Assembly (NCBI GenBank): GCA_027487835.1
Contig: JAIYCU010000034.1
Coordinates: forward strand, 35,315 to 99,314
Reading direction: 5' to 3'
DNA length: 64,000 nucleotides
DNA from: Bacteroidota bacterium
GTDB taxonomy: Bacteria; Bacteroidota; Bacteroidia; UKL13-3
Position 1 is the stretch's first letter, and each line of letters begins with the position of its first letter. The notes below the pieces were generated by a model. That model was not told where the DNA came from, did no database searches, and saw nothing but the letters and a program-made list of their open reading frames with translations. Shown piece after piece: positions 44,173-54,121 of this stretch. Position numbers and translations under genes: made by a program.

Positions 44173-46491
44173 ATGCTAAAAAAATATCCTTTACTCTTAT
44201 TTATAACTTTAGTTATGGGTCAGCTAGCCTTTGCACAGCAACTCCAAATCAAAGGACAAATAAAAGATGAAAACACCCTAAAACCTTTGGCAGATGTTAG
44301 TGTGCGTCTAAATGGGAAGGAAATTGCCAAATCTGATACCCTTGGTTTCTTCTCGTTTAAAAGTAAACCCGGCAAACAATTAGTAATTTTTAGTCGCGTT
44401 GGCTACAAAAACGAAGAAATTTCTTTTGAAGAATTGCTTGAAGGAACAAGGGAATTCAATATTTTCCTCGTGCCTTTTGTCAATCAACTCAACCAAGTGG
44501 TGATTGCCGCTTCCAAAAATGCCAAAGAGATTGCCAGGGAAGTAAGCAGTGTAAATGTAATTCAACCTTATCTTATTAGTAATACCAATGCCACAGATTT
44601 GGCAGAGGTACTCAATAAAATTCCGGGTATTAACGTAGTGGATGGACAGCCCACCATTAGAGGGGGTGTAGGATTTTCATACAATACGGGAAGCCGCGTA
44701 GCTATATTATTAGATGATATGCCTTTATTGGGTGCCGACCTTGGCGATGTTCGCTGGAATTTCTTACCCATAGAATCTGCTTCCCAAGTAGAAATCATCA
44801 AAGGCTCTGCCTCGGTTTTATATGGCTCTTCCGCTCTTAATGGAACTGTTAACGTACGCACGGGTTGGGCTGGGAATAAGCCAGAAACCAAAATTACTTT
44901 CTATTCGGGTATCAATTCCAATCCACAGCGCAAAGAAACCATTTGGTGGGGCCCTTCCGAACGCCCCTTTAGCAATGGCATGTTTTTTAGCCACAAACAA
45001 AGGTTTGGCAAGTTTGATTTGGTTTGGTCTGGACAAGCACAAGCCATACGCAGTCATTTATATGGTGCCGATAACCAACGCGCCAGAACCTATATCAAAA
45101 CAAGGTATTCCGTAAGTAAGAACTTTTCATTCGGACTCAACTTTAACGGAATGTATGAGCGCGGTGGGCGTTTTTTCCTTTGGCAAAATGCTGATTCAGG
45201 TGCCCTAAAGCCTTTGAATAATTATATAGTAGACGACCTCTACCGCATCGTTTCCTTTGATCCACACGCAGAGTGGCGCAAAGGAAAAAGTACCCATCAA
45301 TTTAAAGCAAGGCTTTATCAAATACATCGTTTTGTAGACCGCACCTTGCCCAATAAGGCCAATGAGAATGATGCGATTGCAAATTTATATGCCTTTGATT
45401 ATAACTTTCAACGTAAACTTGGCAAGTATTTTCACATCACATCCGGTACTTATATTACGGCCTTATGGGCCGTTGGCAATGTATACAAAGGTAGTTTTGC
45501 AGGATTTAGTAGAGCCGCTTTTTCTCAGCTGGAATATAGACACAAACGTTGGAGTGCAGTGGCAGGAGGGCGTTACGAAATTAATGGCCTTTCTAATTTC
45601 CAAGAACCCACAGGTTTGCTCAAACGGTTTGGAATAAATTACCAAGCTGGTGAGAGAACTTTTTTTAGGGCTAACTACTCAGAAGGTTACCGCTTTCCTA
45701 CCATTGGTGAAAAGTTTGTGGAAGACCGAGCAGCCGGGGTGCGCATTTTCCCAAATGCAGATTTAGTTTCAGAAAAAGGATGGACGGCCGAGTTGGGTAT
45801 GCAACAAGGGTTTAAAATTGGCAACTTTATTGGGGCCTTAGACATTGCCATATTTAACCAAGAATATGATAGCATGATTGAGTTTCAGTTCGATCAATGG
45901 TTGCCATCTTCAAGTGGATTACCCATTTTAGATCGCATTGGTTTTAGGGCCAATAATATTGGGCAAACTCGCATTGCGGGCTTCGAGGTAAGTGTAACCG
46001 GCGAAGGCCGCATTAGAGACATATTAATAAGAACCATTGGCGGCTATTCCTATTCTATGCCTGTAAACCTTAGCACGCATCCAGAAATGAAAGATTGGAA
46101 TACCTATCTTAATGCCATGGTTAATTCCATTGAAAAATTAGACAGCGCAAAATATTATGCCCCTCTCCTCGCCTACCGCAATAGAAGCACAGCTAAATGG
46201 GATATCGAGGCAAGCTATCGTATGTTAAGTTTGGGTTATACCTTAAACTATTACAGCATTTATGAAAAGGTGGATGAGTTTATTTATGTATTTTTGCCAG
46301 GCGTAAATGCCTTTTTCGACCGCGCCGGTAAGGGAGATTTTGTGCAAAACCTGCGGGTTGCGTGCAATATCAACACCAATACTAGGGTCTCATTTATAGT
46401 TAACAATTTTACCAATACAGAATACGCAACCCGTCCTACAAAGGTAGATCCTCCAAGGAGTTTCAACTTGCAGCTAAGGGTTATGTTCTAG
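44173..46491 (+). CDS. TonB-dependent outer-membrane receptor
   Basis: About 772 residues from the ATG that begins a signal peptide (LLLFITLVMGQLAFAQ); the open frame starts further upstream with TTG but those residues are not signal-like. An N-terminal CarboxypepD_reg-like domain (QIKGQIKDENTLKPLADVSV) is followed by a plug (VSSVNVIQPYLIS, LNKIPGINVVDG, VEIIKGSASVLYGSSALNGTVNVRT) and a barrel ending in LQLRVMF. A TonB box could lie near FNIFLVPF but is not clear. It starts a five-gene run of transport genes with 5-26 bp gaps. Ligand unknown. Confidence 0.92.
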   Translation: MLKKYPLLLFITLVMGQLAFAQQLQIKGQIKDENTLKPLADVSVRLNGKEIAKSDTLGFFSFKSKPGKQLVIFSRVGYKNEEISFEELLEGTREFNIFLVPFVNQLNQVVIAASKNAKEIAREVSSVNVIQPYLISNTNATDLAEVLNKIPGINVVDGQPTIRGGVGFSYNTGSRVAILLDDMPLLGADLGDVRWNFLPIESASQVEIIKGSASVLYGSSALNGTVNVRTGWAGNKPETKITFYSGINSNPQRKETIWWGPSERPFSNGMFFSHKQRFGKFDLVWSGQAQAIRSHLYGADNQRARTYIKTRYSVSKNFSFGLNFNGMYERGGRFFLWQNADSGALKPLNNYIVDDLYRIVSFDPHAEWRKGKSTHQFKARLYQIHRFVDRTLPNKANENDAIANLYAFDYNFQRKLGKYFHITSGTYITALWAVGNVYKGSFAGFSRAAFSQLEYRHKRWSAVAGGRYEINGLSNFQEPTGLLKRFGINYQAGERTFFRANYSEGYRFPTIGEKFVEDRAAGVRIFPNADLVSEKGWTAELGMQQGFKIGNFIGALDIAIFNQEYDSMIEFQFDQWLPSSSGLPILDRIGFRANNIGQTRIAGFEVSVTGEGRIRDILIRTIGGYSYSMPVNLSTHPEMKDWNTYLNAMVNSIEKLDSAKYYAPLLAYRNRSTAKWDIEASYRMLSLGYTLNYYSIYEKVDEFIYVFLPGVNAFFDRAGKGDFVQNLRVACNINTNTRVSFIVNNFTNTEYATRPTKVDPPRSFNLQLRVMF

Positions 46492-46496
46492 CAACC

Positions 46497-47681
46497 ATGA
46501 TGAAAAACAAGCCGCTATTCGTTCTTTTTATTACCATTTTTATTGATCTTTTGGGCTTTGGAATAGTGATTCCAATTCTACCCGTTTTTTCAAAAGAGCT
46601 GCATGCAAGTGCCATGGAAATAGGCATTATTGCCGGACTCTATTCTCTCATGAACTTCTTCTTTGCGCCAATTTGGGGTACACTTAGCGATAAAATTGGC
46701 AGAAGACCAGTGATGCTTATCAGTATTTCTATCACCACTTTGGCTTATCTCTTTTTTGCCTTTACCAGCAGCCTTACGATGTTGGTAGTGGCCCGTATTT
46801 TTGCAGGCATTGGCTCGGCAAACATCAGCGCGGCACAAGCCTATATTTCTGATATTACCGAACCACAAGATAGGGCAAAAAACATGGGACTTCTAGGTGC
46901 TGCATTTGGCTTAGGATTTATCTTTGGTCCACCAGCGGGCGGATACCTCAAAGCCCTCAGCGGAAACGGAAGCGTTGCCTTTGTAGGTTACTTTTCAGCA
47001 GCTCTTTGTGCCGCAAATTTGATTATGGCTTACTTCATGTTGCCAGAATCGCTTAAGGTAAAACAACCTGAAAAATCATTTAGGTTCAAACCGATAACTG
47101 ATATTTTTTCTGCCCTAAAAAAACCAGTGCTAAGCGAATTATATACCCTTAACTTTATATACATTTCTGCCTTTGCCATGATGCAAATTACAGCTTCGTT
47201 GCTGTGGATAGACCGCTATGCCTTAGATGAAAAGCAGGTGGGTTTTGTATTTATGTTCATAGGCCTAGTTTCGGCTATTTTGCAAGGAGGCTTTGTAGGA
47301 AAACTCAATAAAGCCTTTGGCGAAGCCCAATTATTGCTCATGGGCTGTGTTTTTATGATTGTTGGTTTGCTGATGATTCCTTATGTACCGCAAAGTCAGT
47401 TTTGGTTGATGCTGGTAAGCATGACCTTTATTTCATTTGCCAATGCTTGCATTACACCGGCAATTACTTCCCTTATATCCTTGGCAGCGCCACAAGGTGA
47501 GCAAGGCCAAGCCTTAGGGATGAACCAAAGCTTTGGATCCTTGTCTAGGGTAGCTGGCCCCGCCTTAGGTGGACTTTTATACCATTGGCATTATTCGTTC
47601 CCTTACATTTGTGGTGCTTCTTTAATGTTGGCTTGTGTTTGGCTTTCTAAAAAAGTTTCAAAACAAAAAGCAGCTTTTTGA
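46497..47681 (+). CDS. MFS transporter (Tet/multidrug type)
   Basis: 394 residues, 12 membrane segments. MFS motif A is GTLSDKIGRRPVML (near 60-75), and the first helix has DLLGFGIVIPILPVF, as in TetA-like drug/proton antiporters. It begins 5 bp after the receptor. Two ATG codons occur in a row; either may start. The gene shares the operon with a receptor and an RND pump, so its substrate may be the same. The family includes tetracycline exporters, but specific resistance is not implied. Confidence 0.88.
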   Translation: MMKNKPLFVLFITIFIDLLGFGIVIPILPVFSKELHASAMEIGIIAGLYSLMNFFFAPIWGTLSDKIGRRPVMLISISITTLAYLFFAFTSSLTMLVVARIFAGIGSANISAAQAYISDITEPQDRAKNMGLLGAAFGLGFIFGPPAGGYLKALSGNGSVAFVGYFSAALCAANLIMAYFMLPESLKVKQPEKSFRFKPITDIFSALKKPVLSELYTLNFIYISAFAMMQITASLLWIDRYALDEKQVGFVFMFIGLVSAILQGGFVGKLNKAFGEAQLLLMGCVFMIVGLLMIPYVPQSQFWLMLVSMTFISFANACITPAITSLISLAAPQGEQGQALGMNQSFGSLSRVAGPALGGLLYHWHYSFPYICGASLMLACVWLSKKVSKQKAAF

Positions 47682-47707
47682 TCTTAAAATAATATAAAAA
47701 CTCATTC

Positions 47708-48763
47708 ATGAAAGTAGTTAAAACGCTTCTTATTATAATAGGTGTACTTGCTGTATTGCTCATTCCCAAGTTTTTTTGTGGCGAACCAAAACCAGATAAT
47801 ACTCAAAAATCTGGCCCCAAAGGACCCATTAATGTGGTCGTTTATGAGGTAAGCGGCGAAGCTCTTTCCCAAAACTATCAGCTAAGTGGCAGTTTAATGG
47901 CCAATGAACAAATTGATTTAAAAGCCGAAACACAAGGGTTGGTTCAAAAAATACATTTTACAGAAGGCAGCAGGGTAGCTAAAGGTCAATTGCTCATAAA
48001 ACTCAATGATGCCGACTTTAAAACGCAATTAGATAAGGCACTTGCCAATAAAAGATTGCGCGAAGACAATGCCAAAAGAAATGAGATTTTGCTTAAGAAG
48101 GAAGCCATTGCGCAAGCAGATTATGATTTATCGCTTACCGAGTTAAGTGCCATAGAGGCCGATATTGCCTACTTAAGAGAGCAAATAAGAAAAACAGAAA
48201 TTAGGGCACCTTTTGCCGGCACTATTGGTTTACGACAAATTAGTGAAGGCGCATATATTACACCCGCGTCTGCCATTACTACCTTGCAAGATGCCGCCAA
48301 TATTAAAGTAGAATTTTCTGTTCCAGAAAAATATGCGAGCAAGGTAAAAGTGGGCGACCTTATTCAATTTAGTGTTAATAATTCTACAAAAACCTATTCG
48401 GCAAAAGTGTATGCGAGAGATGCAGCCTTATCGGCTCAAACCAGGGCCATTGGCATGCGCGCAATCTGCTCTAATGCCAAGGGAGAATTAATACCAGGTT
48501 TGTTTGCCAATATTCAACTTAATTTTCCTTCAGAAGAAAACACACATTTAATCCCAACCCAATCTGTCATTCCAATTTTAAAAGGACAAAAGGTATTTGT
48601 GGTGCGTGGCGACTCTGCCGTTGAAATAAAAGTAAGCACTGGGTTTAGGTCGGAAGACAAAATTGAAATTACTGAAGGATTACAAGCAGGTGACCAAGTA
48701 ATTGTAGATGGCATTATGTATGTAAAAAATGGTGCTAAGGTAAAAATCAACAAAAAGAAATAG
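47708..48763 (+). CDS. RND efflux periplasmic adaptor
   Basis: 351 residues. N-terminal membrane anchor (LLIIIGVLAVLLIPKFF), a biotinyl-lipoyl domain (GLVQKIHFTEGSRVAKGQLLIKL), an alpha hairpin and a barrel (IRAPFAGTIGLRQISEGAYITP). It is of the AcrA/MexA fusion-protein family. It joins the RND pump to the TolC-like channel, both encoded next. The gap to the permease is 3 bp. Confidence 0.94.
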   Translation: MKVVKTLLIIIGVLAVLLIPKFFCGEPKPDNTQKSGPKGPINVVVYEVSGEALSQNYQLSGSLMANEQIDLKAETQGLVQKIHFTEGSRVAKGQLLIKLNDADFKTQLDKALANKRLREDNAKRNEILLKKEAIAQADYDLSLTELSAIEADIAYLREQIRKTEIRAPFAGTIGLRQISEGAYITPASAITTLQDAANIKVEFSVPEKYASKVKVGDLIQFSVNNSTKTYSAKVYARDAALSAQTRAIGMRAICSNAKGELIPGLFANIQLNFPSEENTHLIPTQSVIPILKGQKVFVVRGDSAVEIKVSTGFRSEDKIEITEGLQAGDQVIVDGIMYVKNGAKVKINKKK

Positions 48764-48766
48764 CAC

Positions 48767-51700
48767 ATGAGCATAGCAAATACCAGCATAAATAGGCCAG
48801 TTCTGGCCATTGTATTGTCTATACTCATTATATTATTTGGCGCCATCTCCTTTAATTTTCTTGGAGTTAGAGAATTTCCAAGCATAGACCCTCCTATTAT
48901 TACGGTTCGAACCAATTATACGGGTGCAAACCCTGATATCATTGAATCACAAATTACAGAGCCACTTGAGAAAGCCATTAATGGAATTGCAGGCATTCGT
49001 TCTATTTCTTCAAGCAGCAACCAAGGCAGTAGCATTATCACGGTTGAATTTACCTTAGGGTCGAACCTAGAAGAAGCCGCTAATGATGTAAGGGATAAAG
49101 TTTCGCAAAGTGTAAGACATTTGCCGCAAGACATTGATGCACCGCCTGTAGTTTCAAAAGCCGATGCTAACTCGGATGCCATTGTTTCCTTAACCTTGCA
49201 AAGCGATACACGCTCTAAACTAGAATTAAACGACTATGCCGAAAACGTGGTAATGGAGCGTTTGCAAACCATCCCGGGTGTGAGTAGCATTCAAATTTGG
49301 GGACAGAAAAGATATGCCATGCGCCTTTGGCTCGACCCAATTAAACTGAGTGCCTATGGACTGACCCCTCTTGATGTTAGAACTATTTTAGAACGGGAGA
49401 ATGTGGAATTGCCGGGTGGTAAACTATCTGGTGACAATACCGAGCTAAGCATTAAAACATTGGGCAGATTTTCTTCTGAAGAAGAGTTTAACCAAATCAT
49501 TTTAAAAACTGAAGGCGACCAAACCGTGCGTCTTGGCGATGTAGGCAAGGCAATTTTAGGCGCAGAGAACGAAGAAACTATTTTAAAATCCTCTGGTGTT
49601 ACCATGATTGGTCTTGGCTTAGTGCCACAACCGGGTGCCAACTACATTGAAATTGCCGATGAATTTTATAAGCGCTATGACCAATTTAAAAATGAGGTTC
49701 CGGCCGATATTAAACTGGACATTGCCCTAGACAATACACGTTTTGTGAGAACCTCTATTACCGAGGTTGCCGAAACTTTATTGATTGCCTTTATTTTGGT
49801 GGTGCTCATTATCTTTATCTTCTTTAGAGATTGGCTTATTGCCTTTAGACCTTTAGTAGATATTCCGGTGTCTTTAATTGGCGCCTTCTTTATCATGTAC
49901 CTAGCAGGTTTCTCTATTAATATATTAACTTTATTGGCCATTGTACTTGCCACAGGTTTGGTGGTAGATGATGGCATTGTGGTTACCGAAAATATCTTTA
50001 AAAAGATAGAACAAGGCATGAAACCAAGGCAAGCTGCCATTGAAGGTACCAACGAAATTTTCTTTGCCGTAATTGCTACTTCTATTACCCTTGCCGTTGT
50101 ATTTTTACCCATCATTTTTATTGAAGGATTTGTAGGAAGGTTGTTTCGAGAGTTTGGTGTGGTAGTGGCAGGGGCCGTTTTAATTTCTGCCTTTGTATCT
50201 CTTACGCTTACGCCTGTTTTAAATGTTTACTTGCAAAGGAAAGATAATAAGCATACTAAATTATATGTAAGAACAGAGCCTTATTTTCAAAAGCTAAATG
50301 ATACCTATGCCAATAGCCTCAATCGGTTTTTTGACAATAAATGGTTGGCTTGGTTAATGATTGGATTAAGTGTGGTGATTATCTTTTTAGTGGGTGGTGC
50401 CTTGCCTTCTGAACTTTCACCATTAGATGATAGAGGTTGGATGCGTTTGAGTGTTACGGCTCCAGAAGGTGCCTCTTTTGAATACACAGATCGCTATATG
50501 GGTCAAATTTCTAAAGTGCTTGATGATTCTGTTCCAGAAAAACGCTTAACACTAGAAGTTACCGCCCCTGGCTTTATTGGTAGCGGCGCCGCCAATACTG
50601 GTTTTGTAAGGATTATTTTAAAAGACCAAGAAGATAGAAAACGCGCGCAACAACAAATTGCCAATCAATTAGGAAAGCAATTAAGTGGCATTAATGCTGT
50701 TAAGACATTTGTTATCCAAGACCAAACCATTAGTGGTAGCGGAGGTTCTAGGTCGGGCTTGCCTGTGCAGTTTATCTTGCAAAACCAAGATTTCTCTAAA
50801 ATACAAAGTTTCCTTCCTAAGTTTTTGGAAGAAGCCAATAAGAGCAGTGTATTTATGGGGGTAGATGTAAACCTAAAGTTTAACCGACCAGAATTAGAAA
50901 TTCGCATCGATAGAGAAAAGGCAAGGAACTTAGGCGTATCGGTTCAAACCATTGCCCAAACCTTACAATTAACTTATGGCGGCGTGCGCTATGGTTATTT
51001 TAACATGAATGGAAAGCAATATCAAGTGATTGGACAAGTTGACCGTGCCAACCGTGATGCTCCTGTTGATTTGAAATCTTTATACGTGCGCAACGACAAA
51101 GGCCAGTTAATTCAATTAGACAATATTGTTACTGCAGTTGAGCAAAGTAGTCCGCCGCAACTGTACCATTATAACCGTTACAAAGCGGCCACAGTATCTG
51201 CAGGCTTAGCACCCGGCAGAACCCTGGGCGAAGGCATAGACGAAATGAAACGCATTGGCAAAGTAGTGTTAGATGATAGCTTTACCACCGACCTAAGCGG
51301 ACCTTCAAGGGATTTTTCTGAAAGTTCATCCAATACATTGTTTGCTTTTATCTTGGCATTGGTGCTTATCTACTTGGTATTGGCTGCGCAATTTGAAAGT
51401 TTTGTGGATCCTATTATCATTATGTTTACCGTGCCTTTGGCTTTGGCAGGGGCCTTACTCACCTTGTGGTATTTTGACCAAAGCATGAATATTTTTAGTC
51501 AGATTGGCATTATAGTTTTGCTGGGGCTGGTCACCAAAAATGGTATTTTGATTGTGGAATTTGCCAATCAAAAACGAGCGCAAGGATTACCAAAATTACA
51601 AGCCGTTAAAGAGGCAGCCGTATCGAGGTTAAGGCCTATTATGATGACTAGCTTGGCCACCATGTTAGGCGCTTTGCCAATTGCTTTGGCCTTGGGAGCT

Positions 51701-51853
51701 GGCGCAAAAAGCAGGGTGAGCATGGGAATGGTGATTATAGGCGGACTCTTATTCTCTGGATTTTTGACGTTGTATGTTATACCCGTGGTGTATCAGTTTT
51801 TCTCTGGAAAAAGAAAACAAACCCACGATGAAATAGAAGAAAATAACGCATGA
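48767..51853 (+). CDS. RND efflux permease (AcrB/MexB-like)
   Basis: 1028 residues, 12 membrane segments with two large periplasmic loops. Signature elements: MSIANTSINRPVLAIVLSILI with a long first helix, ATGLVVDDGIVVTENIFKKIEQG (near 400-425, with the proton-relay aspartate pair) and the second half MMTSLATMLGALPIALALGAGAKSR. The DD pair is present, so drug/proton antiport is expected. It works with the adaptor and channel. The ATG of the next gene overlaps its stop by 4 bp. Confidence 0.95.
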   Translation: MSIANTSINRPVLAIVLSILIILFGAISFNFLGVREFPSIDPPIITVRTNYTGANPDIIESQITEPLEKAINGIAGIRSISSSSNQGSSIITVEFTLGSNLEEAANDVRDKVSQSVRHLPQDIDAPPVVSKADANSDAIVSLTLQSDTRSKLELNDYAENVVMERLQTIPGVSSIQIWGQKRYAMRLWLDPIKLSAYGLTPLDVRTILERENVELPGGKLSGDNTELSIKTLGRFSSEEEFNQIILKTEGDQTVRLGDVGKAILGAENEETILKSSGVTMIGLGLVPQPGANYIEIADEFYKRYDQFKNEVPADIKLDIALDNTRFVRTSITEVAETLLIAFILVVLIIFIFFRDWLIAFRPLVDIPVSLIGAFFIMYLAGFSINILTLLAIVLATGLVVDDGIVVTENIFKKIEQGMKPRQAAIEGTNEIFFAVIATSITLAVVFLPIIFIEGFVGRLFREFGVVVAGAVLISAFVSLTLTPVLNVYLQRKDNKHTKLYVRTEPYFQKLNDTYANSLNRFFDNKWLAWLMIGLSVVIIFLVGGALPSELSPLDDRGWMRLSVTAPEGASFEYTDRYMGQISKVLDDSVPEKRLTLEVTAPGFIGSGAANTGFVRIILKDQEDRKRAQQQIANQLGKQLSGINAVKTFVIQDQTISGSGGSRSGLPVQFILQNQDFSKIQSFLPKFLEEANKSSVFMGVDVNLKFNRPELEIRIDREKARNLGVSVQTIAQTLQLTYGGVRYGYFNMNGKQYQVIGQVDRANRDAPVDLKSLYVRNDKGQLIQLDNIVTAVEQSSPPQLYHYNRYKAATVSAGLAPGRTLGEGIDEMKRIGKVVLDDSFTTDLSGPSRDFSESSSNTLFAFILALVLIYLVLAAQFESFVDPIIIMFTVPLALAGALLTLWYFDQSMNIFSQIGIIVLLGLVTKNGILIVEFANQKRAQGLPKLQAVKEAAVSRLRPIMMTSLATMLGALPIALALGAGAKSRVSMGMVIIGGLLFSGFLTLYVIPVVYQFFSGKRKQTHDEIEENNA

Positions 51854-53148
51854 AAAAAAGTTTGATATTCTTAAGCTTTTGCTTACTCAGCGGCTTGGGT
51901 CAAACCCAAACCTTATTAAGCTTACAAGATGCTTTGAGCTTAGCAATGGAGCAAAATTTCTCTATTGCCTTGGTAAAAAATGAGCAAAATGTAGCCCGCA
52001 TTAACAATAGCTTTGGGGCTGCAGGCATGTTGCCAACAATTAATGGAACGGTAAATCAAGACAACCAAGTTACCAATACCAAACAAACCTTTTTAAATGG
52101 CAACGAAAACAATAGAGATGGGGCAAAATCGCGCTCATTGAATGCGGCGGTTGAAATGAGTTGGACCCTTTTTAATGGCATGAAAATGTTTGCCACCAAA
52201 GCCAAATTGGAAGAGTTTGAAGCCATGGGTAACCTAAAATTACGCATGCAAATGGAACAAGTGGTACTGCGCGTTTCTAAAGCCTACTATGAGGCTGTTT
52301 TAAGCAAGGCCCAAGTGAAATCTGCTGAAAAGTTTATGGCCATTAGTAAGAAGCGCATTGAGGTGGCCAAGGCAAAAGTAGAAACAGGCAAAAGCGCAAA
52401 ATCTGAATGGCTAAAAGCGCAAGTGTATTACAATGCAGATTATGCCAATTACATGCGTTTAGTAACACAATATGAAAACAGTAAACTCGGTTTGAACCAA
52501 TTGATGACGCAGCAATTAAATTATACGTTTGAGGTTATGGATAGCATTGAGCCTAAAGATATGTTGCAATTGGAAGCACTTAAAAAAAGTGGTTTAGAAA
52601 ACAATACAGGCATACAAATGGCCAAGCGAAATTTGGATATCTATCAATTGGGAATCAAAGAAATTAATGCAGAAAGATTGCCTAGCTTGGTGGTGAGAAG
52701 CGGATACAATTACAATACTTCGAACTCAGAAGCAGGGTTCTTGCAAAGTGCGCGCAACAATGGATATCATTATGGCGCTGGATTGAGCTGGAATTTATAT
52801 AACGGCAACGATGTAAATAGAAGAAGTAGTTTGGCCAAAATTGGAGAGAAAACAGGCACCTATGTTTACAAAGACTCTTTGTTAAGGTTTGAGTTGAACC
52901 TACAACAAGCATACAATGTTTACAAAACCAATTTGGAGTTATGGCATTTTGAAGAAAGCAATTTAGAGATAGCAAAGCAAAACTACGAGATAGCCGCAGA
53001 ACAATATGGTCAAGGAATCATCAGCATGAATGACCTAAGAGAAGCAGAACTCATATACCTTCAAAATGTAGATAGGTTATTGTTGTCTAAGTTTAATGCC
53101 AAGGTTAGTGAGTTGGAGTTGCTAAGGCTAAGTGGCAGTTTGGGGTAG
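51850..53148 (+). CDS. TolC-family outer-membrane channel
   Basis: 432 residues. Signal LIFLSFCLLSGLGQTQ, then the two long coiled-coil halves of TolC-like proteins (ALSLAMEQNFSIALVKNEQ... RMQMEQVVLRVSKAYYEAVL, and NLEIAKQNYEIAAEQYGQGIISMNDLREAELIY). It completes a tripartite pump with the adaptor and permease. Divergent in sequence from the other TolC-type gene (25 kb). Confidence 0.92.
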   Translation: MKKSLIFLSFCLLSGLGQTQTLLSLQDALSLAMEQNFSIALVKNEQNVARINNSFGAAGMLPTINGTVNQDNQVTNTKQTFLNGNENNRDGAKSRSLNAAVEMSWTLFNGMKMFATKAKLEEFEAMGNLKLRMQMEQVVLRVSKAYYEAVLSKAQVKSAEKFMAISKKRIEVAKAKVETGKSAKSEWLKAQVYYNADYANYMRLVTQYENSKLGLNQLMTQQLNYTFEVMDSIEPKDMLQLEALKKSGLENNTGIQMAKRNLDIYQLGIKEINAERLPSLVVRSGYNYNTSNSEAGFLQSARNNGYHYGAGLSWNLYNGNDVNRRSSLAKIGEKTGTYVYKDSLLRFELNLQQAYNVYKTNLELWHFEESNLEIAKQNYEIAAEQYGQGIISMNDLREAELIYLQNVDRLLLSKFNAKVSELELLRLSGSLG

Positions 53149-53203
53149 GTATTAAAATATCCATCATATTAAGAATAAAAGTAAACACCTCATTTCATAA
53201 ATT

Positions 53204-54109
53204 TTAATGAATGTTTCTAAAAGCGTTTGGTGTTTGACCCGTTTTTAGTTTGAATAACTTACTAAAATACTGCGGATATTCAAACCCCAACGAATAAGCT
53301 ATTTCACTTACTGAATGGTTTGAAGAAGTTAGGATATTTTTAGCCTCTTCTATCAAATGGTAATGAATTAGATCTTGGGCGTTCATACCTGTTTCTTTCT
53401 TAAGCAAATCGCTTAAATAGCTTGCCAATAAATTTACCTGATTGGCTAAATACTTAACTGAAGGCAACCCAATTTTCTGCGCTTGATTGTCTTTAAAAAA
53501 GCTATACAATACACTTTCAATCTGTGTTACAATGTTAGAATTACTGAGCTTTCTTGTTATAAACTGTCTGCCATAATAACGTGCACAATAATTGAGGAAC
53601 AATTCTATGTTTGACACAATTAAGGTTTGGCTATGGCTATCTATATTTTCTGTTAATTCACTCTCAATTTTTTGAACACAATCATGTAAAATCTGTTTCT
53701 CTTTGTCGGAAAGATGCAGCGCCTCATTTACTTCATAAGAAAAGAAAGAATAGGTTTTAATAGTTTGAGCCAAAGAAGTGCCGCGCAGTATATCGGGATG
53801 AAAGAACAAACCCCATCCCATCATATCGGCTCTTTTTTCTATTTCTGTATCCATTTCAAGCACCTGTTTTGGACCAATACAAATTAGGCTACCATCTTGA
53901 AAGTCGAGTGATTGCCTGCCATACTTTAGATGATTTGAACAATAATTCTTAAACATAACGACATAAAAATCGGAACTGATTCGCATGTCCTTTTCTAAGT
54001 ATTCATCTACTTTGCTAAAATCTACCACAGACACCAATGGATGTTTGGTTTTGCTTTGCACAAACTGGTTAATTTCTGAAATATGCTTTAAATGAATAAT
54101 GGATTTCAT
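53204..54109 (-). CDS. AraC family transcription regulator
   Basis: 301 residues. The C-terminal ~100 residues hold two helix-turn-helix motifs (VKYLANQVNLLASYLSDLLKKETG and SVSEIAYSLGFEYPQYFSKLFKLKTG), ending TPNAFRN. The N-terminal sensor is a cupin-like region (about 20-110). It follows the SDR gene by 12 bp, so it probably regulates or shares a promoter with it. It is convergent with the pump operon. Confidence 0.9.
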   Translation of the reverse strand: MKSIIHLKHISEINQFVQSKTKHPLVSVVDFSKVDEYLEKDMRISSDFYVVMFKNYCSNHLKYGRQSLDFQDGSLICIGPKQVLEMDTEIEKRADMMGWGLFFHPDILRGTSLAQTIKTYSFFSYEVNEALHLSDKEKQILHDCVQKIESELTENIDSHSQTLIVSNIELFLNYCARYYGRQFITRKLSNSNIVTQIESVLYSFFKDNQAQKIGLPSVKYLANQVNLLASYLSDLLKKETGMNAQDLIHYHLIEEAKNILTSSNHSVSEIAYSLGFEYPQYFSKLFKLKTGQTPNAFRNIH

Positions 54110-54121
54110 TTATCAAATATC

